From positions 1 through 25,328 of the forward strand of contig CAJTSU010000012.1 in the NCBI GenBank assembly GCA_910579055.1: a stretch of 25,328 bases of DNA, given 5' to 3'. A program made the translations under genes and the position numbers. Positions 5,755 to 12,955 of the stretch are shown piece by piece. The notes beneath the pieces were generated by a model. It was not told the DNA's origin and made no database searches. It saw nothing but the letters and a program-made list of their open reading frames with translations. Numbering within the stretch: position 1 is the stretch's first letter; every line of letters starts with the position of its first letter. This DNA comes from an uncultured Mailhella sp. (GTDB lineage: Bacteria; Desulfobacterota; Desulfovibrionia; Desulfovibrionales; Desulfovibrionaceae).

Positions 5755-8592
5755 TCAGGAACGGCCTTCAAGTTCGCGCATAACCCGTGTACAACGCGGG
5801 CAGAGCGTGGGATGAGCGGGATCCGTGCCGAGATCCTCGGAATAAATCCAGCAACGCTCGCACTTTGCCCCCCCGGCCCTGCGCACTTCTATGGCAAGCC
5901 CTTCCAGTTCTCCATACACGGCGTCCACCGGCGCCTTGGCAAGGGGTTGAATATCCAGGGCGGACACAATGCATACGGCACGCATGTCCGCGCCGCTGGA
6001 GGCCAGTGCCTTGCCAAGTTTCTCGTCTGCAAACAGATTAACATGGGTATCCAGTGAATGGCCAAGCGTACCCGCCTTGCGCAGAGGTTCAATGGCTTTG
6101 GTCACTTCGGCCCGCACGGCCATGACCTGCGCCCAGTCGGCGCGCTGCGCGTCGTTCAGGGCGTATGCCGCCGCGTCGCGCGCGGGCATGGCCAGCACCG
6201 TGGGCACGGGTGCTCCGTCCGCGCCCGCGGGTTTCAGCGCATCGGGCAGATAACGGTACGCCTCTTCCGCCGTAAAGCTGAGTACAGGTGCCATGTCCCG
6301 CAGCAAAAGCAGCAGAATTTCATACAGCGCCGTCTGGGCGGAACGCCGCTCCCGGCTGTCCGGCAGCGAGGAATAAAGACGATCCTTGAGTACATCAAGA
6401 TAGAAAGAGGAAAGATCCGTAGCGCACAGGCCGTGCAGGGTATGGAAAACCTTGTGGAATTCGTAGTTCAGGTACGCTTCCTCCACTCTGGCATGGGCGC
6501 TCAGAGCCAGGTCCATGGCATACCGATCCAGCGGAAGCATGTCGGAGGGTTTCACGAGCAGAGCCGGCGTCAGATCGGAAATATTGCCGAGCAGATAACG
6601 GCTGGTGTTGCGGATACGGCGATAGGCATCCACCAGACGGCTCATGATTTCTTCGGAATAGCGGATGTCTTCCCGGTAATCCACCGAAGAAACCCACAGG
6701 CGCAGCAGCTCCGCGCCGTATTTGTCGATCACTTCCTGCGGGGCCACCACATTGCCGAGCGACTTGGACTGCTTGCGGCCCTCTCCGTCCACCACATAGC
6801 CGTGGGTGAGAACAGTCCTGTACGGGGCCTGACCGCGCGTGCCCTCGCCCACCAGCAGCGAACTGTGGAACCAGCCGCGATGCTGATCCGAGCCTTCCAG
6901 ATACAAATCCGCCGGGAACGCCCCTTCGGGACGCTGAAGCATGACGGCGGCAAAGCTGGTGCCGGAGTCGAACCAGACATCCAGAATATCGCTTTCCTTT
7001 TTCCAGTGCCGTCCCCCGCAGTGCGGGCATATGAGATCCGCCGGAGCAATATCGGCCACATCGGTTTCATACCAATAGTCGCAGCCGGTGGGATGCTGAG
7101 CGAACCGGGCCGCGATCTCACGCATCCAGGCGGGGTCGTTCCAGGCCTCGCCGCAATCCTCACAGATCAGCGCCAGAATCGGCACTCCCCACAGGCGCTG
7201 GCGCGAGATGCACCAGTCCGGGCGGGATTCAATCATATTATAAATGCGTTCCTCACCCCAGGCGGGCACCCACTTCACGTCGTTACGGATGGCGGAAAGC
7301 GCACGCTTGCGCAGATCGTCGGCATCCATGCTGATAAACCACTGCGTCGTGGCCCGGAAAATCACCGGGCTTTTGCAGCGCCAGCAATGCGGATAAGAGT
7401 GGGAGATCTTGCGCTCGGCCAGCAGATTGCCGGCTTCCTTCAGTTTTTCAATCACTGCCGGATTGGCTTCAAACACATTGAGCCCGGCAAAATATTGCAC
7501 GGCAGGGAGAAAACGCCCTTCGTCGTCCAGAGGAGAATAGGCCTCCAGGCCGTATTTCAAGCCAACTTCATAGTCTTCGCGGCCATGTCCCGGCGCGGTG
7601 TGTACACAACCCGTGCCGGCTTCCAGTGTGACATGATCGCCAAGAATGACGAGAGAGGAACGATCATAGAAAGGATGGCGCGCTTCAAGACGCTCCAGAG
7701 CCGCGCCCGCGCACTCGCCTACAACCGTGTACCCGCTCCAGCCGAACGTTGCGGCGCACTGTTCCAGAAGGTCGCGAGCCAGAACATACTGCTTGCCGCC
7801 CTGCTCCACCAGCGCATAGACAAATTCGGGGTGCACGGCCACGGCCAGGTTGTCCGGCAGAGTCCAGGGCGTGGTGGTCCAGATCACAATGCAGGCACGC
7901 GAAGGCTCCGCCGCGGCAAAGGCCTTCTTCAATCCTTCGTCCGGCAGAGGGAAGCGGACAAACACGGAAGGAGAGGTATGATCGGCGTATTCCACCTCGG
8001 CTTCGGCCAGAGCCGTCTTGCAGTGGCAGCACCAATAAATGGGCTTCTTACTGCGCACGACCTCGCCCTTCTCCACAAAGGTGGCCAGTTCAGCAGCGGT
8101 GACTGCCTCATAGGAAGGCTTCATGGACATATAGGGATCGGCCCAATTGCCCAGAACGCCCAAGCGCTTGAATTCCTTGCGCTGGATGTCGAGAAATTTC
8201 TCCGCATACTGGCGGCAGCGTTTGCGGATCACGTGAGCGGGCAGATCCTTTTTCTTGTCGCCCAGTTCCACTTCCACATTATGTTCGATGGGCAGGCCGT
8301 GACAGTCCCAACCGGGCACATAAGGCGTGATCCAGCCCAGCAGATTGCGCGACTTCACCACAATATCCTTGAGGATCTTGTTCAGTGCCGTGCCCAGATG
8401 AATATGGCCGTTGGCATAAGGCGGGCCGTCATGCAGCACATAACGCCCCTTTGCGCCCGAAGCTTCCTGCATGAGGCGGTAAACGTCCGCCTCTTCCCAG
8501 AACTTCAGCGTTTCCGGTTCTTTCTGCACCAGGTTCGCTTTCATCGGGAACTTGGTATCAGGCAGATTGAGGGTTGATTTATATTCAGCCAT
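5755..8592 (-). CDS. ileS: Isoleucyl-tRNA synthetase
   Basis: This class I aminoacyl-tRNA synthetase charges tRNA-Ile and edits mischarged valine. The 945 residues match the usual bacterial length. GPPYANGHIH at 56-65 leads into the HIGH box, which reads HLGT (65-68). The CP1 editing domain spans roughly 190-400 (TTTPWTLPDNLAV). The KMSKS box reads KQSKS at about 606-610. An anticodon-binding domain follows, and the C-terminus carries a zinc ribbon with C911, C914, C931 and C934. The zinc ribbon marks it as the common bacterial IleRS1 form. The ATG at 8592 has GGAGG eight bases upstream. It is the first gene of an operon with lspA and two envelope genes. A sigma-70-like promoter and a GC-rich leader lie upstream; I see no T-box structure. 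Confidence 0.98.
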   Translation of the reverse strand: MAEYKSTLNLPDTKFPMKANLVQKEPETLKFWEEADVYRLMQEASGAKGRYVLHDGPPYANGHIHLGTALNKILKDIVVKSRNLLGWITPYVPGWDCHGLPIEHNVEVELGDKKKDLPAHVIRKRCRQYAEKFLDIQRKEFKRLGVLGNWADPYMSMKPSYEAVTAAELATFVEKGEVVRSKKPIYWCCHCKTALAEAEVEYADHTSPSVFVRFPLPDEGLKKAFAAAEPSRACIVIWTTTPWTLPDNLAVAVHPEFVYALVEQGGKQYVLARDLLEQCAATFGWSGYTVVGECAGAALERLEARHPFYDRSSLVILGDHVTLEAGTGCVHTAPGHGREDYEVGLKYGLEAYSPLDDEGRFLPAVQYFAGLNVFEANPAVIEKLKEAGNLLAERKISHSYPHCWRCKSPVIFRATTQWFISMDADDLRKRALSAIRNDVKWVPAWGEERIYNMIESRPDWCISRQRLWGVPILALICEDCGEAWNDPAWMREIAARFAQHPTGCDYWYETDVADIAPADLICPHCGGRHWKKESDILDVWFDSGTSFAAVMLQRPEGAFPADLYLEGSDQHRGWFHSSLLVGEGTRGQAPYRTVLTHGYVVDGEGRKQSKSLGNVVAPQEVIDKYGAELLRLWVSSVDYREDIRYSEEIMSRLVDAYRRIRNTSRYLLGNISDLTPALLVKPSDMLPLDRYAMDLALSAHARVEEAYLNYEFHKVFHTLHGLCATDLSSFYLDVLKDRLYSSLPDSRERRSAQTALYEILLLLLRDMAPVLSFTAEEAYRYLPDALKPAGADGAPVPTVLAMPARDAAAYALNDAQRADWAQVMAVRAEVTKAIEPLRKAGTLGHSLDTHVNLFADEKLGKALASSGADMRAVCIVSALDIQPLAKAPVDAVYGELEGLAIEVRRAGGAKCERCWIYSEDLGTDPAHPTLCPRCTRVMRELEGRS

Positions 8593-8707
8593 GGGAACAT
8601 CCTCCGGGCATGAAATATCGGAGCTGACGGACTGTTCCGCTCTCGCGGAAAAGTCGCGCGGCGGTCGCCGTCTCCATCGAACTGGTTACTTTGTGGCATG
8701 AACAGGG

Positions 8708-8736
8708 CTTATGTCAAGATTGACGCGCCATGTAAA
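8708..8736 (-). promoter_or_regulatory. Candidate sigma-70 promoter for the ileS operon
   Basis: On the minus strand TTTACA (8736-8731) and CATAAG (8713-8708) are separated by 17 bases, matching five and four of six consensus positions. Transcription would begin near 8700, leaving a leader of about 110 bases with a small TCCGC/GCGGA hairpin near 8636-8649. An overlapping TTGACA has no good -10 partner. Confidence 0.5.
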
Positions 8737-8760
8737 AATATATTCCGCCGCCCGAACACG

Positions 8761-8790
8761 GAAAAGAGCCGCCGGGGAGAGACGGCGGCT
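8761..8790 (-). terminator. Rho-independent terminator of the sulfotransferase operon
   Basis: AGCCGCCG (8767-8774) and CGGCGGCT (8783-8790) form a perfect 8-bp GC-rich stem with an 8-base loop. Read on the minus strand it is followed by CTTTTC. It lies about 85 bases past the arylsulfotransferase stop and upstream of the ileS promoter, so it should separate the two transcripts. Confidence 0.75.
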
Positions 8791-8875
8791 CCGGAATGTG
8801 AAGCTGCGGGAATTTCAGCGCAACTTCACAGCAATGGAGAAAAAAGCATTCACTGTGCAGGGTGTCCTGCTCCGA

Positions 8876-10243
8876 TCAGAATTTCGGCCTGCTTTCCAGC
8901 AGCGGACGGAAATCGGGGCAGCCAGGGTTCAAACGGCCCTTCGGGGACATGTCTCTGCCCTTGAAGCCGGGAAAGTCCTTTGCGTAACGGTATGCCCGGT
9001 GTACCCATATACTGTTGGTATCATCCTCAACAAAACAGATCGGCCCCTTTGCGCTGACAGGATTGACAAAATCCCACACCACCTCCTTTTCCGGCGTCAC
9101 TTCAAACAAATGGCCGTGGAGAGTGGAGCAGACAAGATAATTTCCGTTGGCGAGCTTCTGGGCACTGCCCTGAAACGGCGTATAAAAGCTGTTCGGTGTG
9201 CGAGTTTGCCGGGTATGGAACTGCCATACAACCGTGTTGGTGTTGGGATCAATTTCCACAACTCGCGAACGCGCGCCCTGCGGCCTGAAACTGCCGTTGT
9301 CGAAAACCGAGATCTTGCCGTTGGGCAGGAAGGAAGGATTGTGCTGGCCGAACAGTATCTGATCGCCGTCATCACCGCGCCCGCCGGGAGCGCGGCCCTG
9401 TCCGTACGCGGCGGGATTGCCGAAGCGCCAGGTCATTTTTCCCGTTTTCTTGTCGATAAGGTAGATTTCGCTGAACTTGTTCGAGCTGAGAAGAATCTGA
9501 TCCGTCTCGGGATTGTACTCCAGCGCGTTAAAATGCGTCCAGTCGGGCCCCGCGCCATACGGGCCTTCCACATGGTACGGCGCAAGATAATTGATATCCC
9601 ACTGATCCGGCCCCGTGCCGACATGATCCCACACATGCCACTCCCACACAATCTTGCCGGAAGGATCAAATTCCAATATGGCATCGGGCCAGAAGCCTTC
9701 CACTGGCTTTTCAACAGGCCAGTTCGGATCGTTGATGCTCATTTTTCCCAGTGTTTCAGGTTTGCGCCCCTTGGCGACGGCTTCCTCCCTGGTCTTGTAT
9801 TCCCAGGCGATCAGCATGGTATTGCCGTTGGGCAGGCGTTGCATGCCGTGATGAAACACGCCCTTTTTGCTGTTGACCTTCAGCTCCCACACCTTGTTGC
9901 CTTCCCAGTCGAATTCTTCCAGCAGTCCGGCAAATCCCCCGAAGGGAACGGCGATTTCCTCGCGGGGAAGCGTGGAGCCGCGCAGCAAATGCCCATTGGG
10001 CAGCATGATCGCGCTGGATCCGTTACGATATCCGCTTTCCCACACATTAATAATATTGGCGTCGTTATCTATGAGGAAGGTCTTGGTACTGCCGAGCGGA
10101 GCCAGTACCGTGTACCCGTCGAAGGACTTTTCCTCCGTATGCTTGAGCAGCCCCGTGGGGCCGCGCCACGCTTCATAGGCATGCGCGGAAACGGGCAGAG
10201 CCAGTGCCGCAAGCAGCAGGAGAGCAGTTCTCCATTTCAGCAT
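8876..10243 (-). CDS. Secreted arylsulfotransferase (ASST)-family beta-propeller protein
   Basis: The 455-residue product is predicted to be periplasmic. Residues 1-22 (MLKWRTALLLLAALALPVSAHA) are a typical signal peptide. The mature part repeats a blade pattern of LPNG turns (81, 137, 306, 364) and W-x-F/W strands (KVWEL, IVWEWH, MTWRFG, VVWQFH, VVWDFV), as expected for a beta-propeller. Known ASST enzymes move sulfate from a phenolic sulfate ester to another phenol through a sulfo-histidine, without PAPS. Candidate active-site residues are H237 (DWTHFNAL), H301 (GQHNPSF), R327 (SRVVEID), and H131/H132 or H376/H378; exact equivalence needs an alignment. E. coli ASST needs DsbL/DsbI, and no dsb genes are nearby. 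The ATG at 10243 has AAAGGAG upstream. It is the second gene of an operon with a sigma-54 promoter. Substrate unknown; a non-catalytic binding propeller is possible. Confidence 0.82.
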   Translation of the reverse strand: MLKWRTALLLLAALALPVSAHAYEAWRGPTGLLKHTEEKSFDGYTVLAPLGSTKTFLIDNDANIINVWESGYRNGSSAIMLPNGHLLRGSTLPREEIAVPFGGFAGLLEEFDWEGNKVWELKVNSKKGVFHHGMQRLPNGNTMLIAWEYKTREEAVAKGRKPETLGKMSINDPNWPVEKPVEGFWPDAILEFDPSGKIVWEWHVWDHVGTGPDQWDINYLAPYHVEGPYGAGPDWTHFNALEYNPETDQILLSSNKFSEIYLIDKKTGKMTWRFGNPAAYGQGRAPGGRGDDGDQILFGQHNPSFLPNGKISVFDNGSFRPQGARSRVVEIDPNTNTVVWQFHTRQTRTPNSFYTPFQGSAQKLANGNYLVCSTLHGHLFEVTPEKEVVWDFVNPVSAKGPICFVEDDTNSIWVHRAYRYAKDFPGFKGRDMSPKGRLNPGCPDFRPLLESRPKF

Positions 10244-10285
10244 GACATTCTCCTTTTTTTCAATGAATGTGCGCCGGACACGCAC

Positions 10286-10600
10286 TCAATACGTGGGCAT
10301 GGAAACGTAGGCGTCCGCCTCATACACCAGATCGCCGTCCTTCTCCTCCAGCATGAGAATATCCAGCAGCGCGGGGTTCAAATCCGGCACGCGCAGCAGC
10401 TCCTTTTCCGTGCGGAACGGGCCGTTCTCCCCACGGTATTTCACAATCCGTTCGGCCAGCTCCCGCGAGATTATCCCGTCTTCAATCTCCATCAGTTCCC
10501 TTACCCCCGCCTTGTTCATGCTCACCTCGTCCGTACCGGCCAGACAGGGGCCGGCAAGGATCGACAGCAGCGCCGGCACGGGCAACAGATATTTCCGCAT
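10286..10600 (-). CDS. Secreted ComEA-like helix-hairpin-helix protein
   Basis: The 104-residue product starts with a signal peptide (MRKYLLPVPALLSILAGPCLA, probable cleavage after residue 21). It continues with one ComEA-type helix-hairpin-helix repeat pair (MNKAGVRELMEIEDGI, ELAERIVKYRGENGPF, KELLRVPDLNPALLDIL). ComEA proteins bind incoming DNA in the periplasm. However, the glycine hairpins that contact the DNA backbone (usually GIG) read DGIIS and PDLN here, so DNA binding is doubtful. The C-terminal tail (DLVYEADAYVSMPTY) is unusual. The ATG at 10600 has a strong AGGAGG. It is the first gene of the operon, 42 bases before the sulfotransferase gene, and no other competence genes are present. 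It may act as an accessory or binding partner of the propeller protein; this is inference. Confidence 0.78.
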   Translation of the reverse strand: MRKYLLPVPALLSILAGPCLAGTDEVSMNKAGVRELMEIEDGIISRELAERIVKYRGENGPFRTEKELLRVPDLNPALLDILMLEEKDGDLVYEADAYVSMPTY

Positions 10601-10630
10601 GATGGAACCTCCTCAGTTTTTCCCTCCTCA

Positions 10631-10646
10631 AGCAACAACCGTGCCG
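10631..10646 (-). promoter_or_regulatory. Sigma-54 (-24/-12) promoter of the HhH-sulfotransferase operon
   Basis: Read on the minus strand, CGGCACG-GTTG-TTGC matches the consensus TGGCACG-N4-TTGC in all but the first base. The invariant GG (10645-10644) and GC (10633-10632) are exactly ten bases apart. Transcription would start near 10620, giving a leader of about 20 bases that carries AGGAGG before the ATG at 10600. Confidence 0.82.
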
Positions 10647-10740
10647 GGATATATTCTTTTCATGATTACAGAAAGTTATGACCAACAGTATTCGGCTTGT
10701 CAGCGCTCTTTCCTCAAAACGGCCTGTCCGCGGCTTTCAT

Positions 10741-10797
10741 CTGTGAGGCAGGCTTCACACGTTGCGGGCTCTGCTGTAAGGCCGGCTTCACATCTTG
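10741..10797. promoter_or_regulatory. Two upstream activator dyads, 33 bp apart
   Basis: Two direct copies of a 24-base element (10741-10764 and 10774-10797) share 21 positions. Each contains an 18-base dyad: TGTGAGGCAGGCTTCACA (10742-10759) and TGTAAGGCCGGCTTCACA (10775-10792). Centre-to-centre distance is 33 bases, three helical turns. They sit about 130 and 163 bases upstream of the predicted sigma-54 start, the normal place for NtrC-type activator sites. The NtrC-type regulator encoded at 12956-14290 is the obvious candidate to bind them. Confidence 0.75.
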
Positions 10798-10858
10798 ACA
10801 GGGCGCGCTTCGCGTACAACATCATTCTCATATCCAGCCTGTTTCCCGGGGGCACGCC

Positions 10859-12883
10859 ATGACGCCTCATATGATGTTTCGTCTTCCCTTTCTCGGGTTT
10901 CTTCTCTGCATTCTGATCCTGTCTTTCCGTCTTCCGGCGCGGGCGGAAGACTCCGCCCTGCGCGTCGGGGTCATGCGGGCGCGCCCGCCGCTGGCCTTCC
11001 GCTATCCGGACGAGCCGCAGGAGCGTTTAAGCGGACTGGCCGTTGATCTTGCCGAAATGCTGAATCGGGCCATGAACAGAGGCAGCGTCTTTACGGAAGG
11101 CAGCCGCGATGAACTGCTGAGTCTGCTGGAGAAAGGAGAGCTCGACTATATCTGCGGGCTGACTCAGCCTCTCGTGCCCGATGGCGCGCGGGTTCAGACT
11201 CTGACCACCAGCTTCGCCACCAACCGAAGAATTCTTGTGGGAAATTCCGATACATACATCAATTCAGAGCAGGACTATAAGGGCCGCACCATCGCCCTGC
11301 TGGACGATTCGGAAAAGTATCAGCCCGTTGCGGAGTCCTATGGCGCGAAAACCATCAAGGTGTATTCCTATCAGGAAGGCTTCACCCTGCTTACCTCGGG
11401 CAAGGCCGACGCCTTTGTCGTTCCCTCCGGGGAAATAGCTTCCTATCTGGTCATGATGGAGCAGGTTCCCGGCATCCGGCTCATGGGCATGTCGCTTGAA
11501 CGCTATCCGACGCTGATCGTCCTTGCCCCGGAGCAAAACGAACTCAAAACACGGCTCTCCGGCGAACTCGTGCGGCTGGAGGAAGCGGGCGAGCTGGAGC
11601 GACTGCGCGAAAAATGGTTCGGGCGGCCGCTGATCCATCGGCCCGGCCTGTGGGATGAATATCGAAACGCCCTGCTCACCGGCCTTGGCGGGCTGCTTCT
11701 GCTGCTGTTTTCAGGGCTGGCATGGACTATTCTTCTGCGCCGACGCATCCGCGCGGTCACGCGTTCCCTCTCCCGCTCCGAACGGCGCTTTCAAGCCCTG
11801 CTGGAGGCTTCGCCCGATGCCATCCTGAGCGTGGATGCCGGAGGAACACTGCGTTTCGCCAACCGCAGCGCGGCGGAACATCTTCTGGAATGTGCAGGCC
11901 GCCCTCTTCCCGCACTGGAATGCGGAGGTGACAGTCTGCGCGAACTGCTTCACGACGCGCGGCAAAAGGGATGCACCAGAGCGACCTTTTCCCCCAGCGA
12001 TGACAAGACATTTGAAGTCATCGCCTTTTCCGCTCCAGACGGGAACAGTGACGAACTTCTTTCCTGCTGCATCGCCCGAGATGTCACAGAACGCAGACTC
12101 ATGGAGCAGGAGCTGATTCAGGCCGAACGGTTGGCCGTTATCGGAAAGCTGGCGGCCGGCGTGGCACACGAGATCAACAACCCTCTCGGCATCGTGCGCA
12201 CCAATGCGGACATTATACGAAAACTGAGCAGCGACTCCGCCGTTCTTGAACGGCTGGATGTGCTGCGGCGCAATGTGGACAGGGCCGCGGACATTACCGG
12301 AAAGCTCCTGCGCCTGGCGGTTCCGCGGGAAATGGAGACGCGTCCGCTGGATCTGGCGGAACTGGCCCGGGAAAGCCTGAACTTTCTCCAGCCGCGCCTG
12401 AAGAATGTGGAACTGGATACAGCGGGCCTTGCGCACCCTCTGCCGATTCTCGGCGACAAATCCCAGCTGGAGCAAATCATCATCAACCTGCTGCTCAACG
12501 GGCTGGAAAGCATGAAATTCAGGGGCAGGCTGAGTCTTGAGGGGATGCCGGACACCGATGCGGAAGGACACCCCACGGCCGTCCTGCGCGTGCGTGACAG
12601 CGGGCCGGGCATTGCTCCCGAGGCCCGAGAGCAAATCTTTGACCTGTTCTATACCACGCGCAGCAGCGAAGGTTTCGGCATAGGCCTGTTTGTTTCCCGC
12701 CGCATTGCCGAACGGCATGGGGGCACTCTCCGGGCCGAATCCCACACGGAAGGCGGCGCTGTCATGGTTCTTGCCCTGCCCGCCGCTCCGGCTCCAGAAG
12801 AGGCAGACCGCTCACGTCTTCCCGCGCGAAAAGGCGATGAACTCCAGGGGACAGACGCAGAACCCGCCACGTCGCTCAGTTAA
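10859..12883 (+). CDS. Sensor histidine kinase with extracytoplasmic SBP_bac_3 domain
   Basis: This 674-residue membrane kinase is likely the sensor of a two-component system. A signal peptide or N-terminal anchor (residues 1-28) precedes a solute-binding-protein family 3 domain (about 32-262; SALRVGVMRARPPLAFRYP, GRTIALLDDSEKY, SGKADAFVVPSGE). One membrane helix follows (about 271-293, LLTGLGGLLLLLFSGLAW). A PAS domain (about 305-415) leads to a HisKA domain with the phospho-acceptor H437 in AGVAHEINNPLG and an HATPase with N-box INLLLNGLESM, G1 DSGPGI and G2 GFGIGL. The H-box and PAS resemble NtrB-type kinases that work with sigma-54 activators. The ATG at 10859 has GGGGG upstream. It diverges from the sulfotransferase operon and converges on an NtrC-type regulator gene, its likely partner. 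The ligand is unknown; SBP_3 domains usually bind amino acids or related small polar molecules. Confidence 0.9.
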   Translation: MTPHMMFRLPFLGFLLCILILSFRLPARAEDSALRVGVMRARPPLAFRYPDEPQERLSGLAVDLAEMLNRAMNRGSVFTEGSRDELLSLLEKGELDYICGLTQPLVPDGARVQTLTTSFATNRRILVGNSDTYINSEQDYKGRTIALLDDSEKYQPVAESYGAKTIKVYSYQEGFTLLTSGKADAFVVPSGEIASYLVMMEQVPGIRLMGMSLERYPTLIVLAPEQNELKTRLSGELVRLEEAGELERLREKWFGRPLIHRPGLWDEYRNALLTGLGGLLLLLFSGLAWTILLRRRIRAVTRSLSRSERRFQALLEASPDAILSVDAGGTLRFANRSAAEHLLECAGRPLPALECGGDSLRELLHDARQKGCTRATFSPSDDKTFEVIAFSAPDGNSDELLSCCIARDVTERRLMEQELIQAERLAVIGKLAAGVAHEINNPLGIVRTNADIIRKLSSDSAVLERLDVLRRNVDRAADITGKLLRLAVPREMETRPLDLAELARESLNFLQPRLKNVELDTAGLAHPLPILGDKSQLEQIIINLLLNGLESMKFRGRLSLEGMPDTDAEGHPTAVLRVRDSGPGIAPEAREQIFDLFYTTRSSEGFGIGLFVSRRIAERHGGTLRAESHTEGGAVMVLALPAAPAPEEADRSRLPARKGDELQGTDAEPATSLS

Positions 12884-12955
12884 CGGGAAAAATACATACG
12901 ACTGCGGGTGGTTCCGCTCCACAAGACCACGGGAAAACGCGTTACCCTGCGTTTC

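Noticed and set aside
6058..8577. An 839-codon open frame on the plus strand
   Set aside because: It is fully antisense to ileS, which has every expected motif. Long antisense frames are common in GC-rich genes, and this translation shows no recognisable domain.
8593..8707. T-box or other riboswitch in the ileS leader
   Set aside because: The leader is only about 110 bases and shows simple GC hairpins, with no T-box sequence or terminator/antiterminator pair.
8711..10681. A 656-codon open frame on the plus strand
   Set aside because: It runs antisense across the sulfotransferase and helix-hairpin-helix genes and over the sigma-54 promoter. The minus-strand genes have signal peptides and good ribosome sites; this frame has neither.
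12884..12955. Terminator between the convergent kinase and regulator genes
   Set aside because: Only five-base arms (AACGC/GCGTT) were found, with no T-run.
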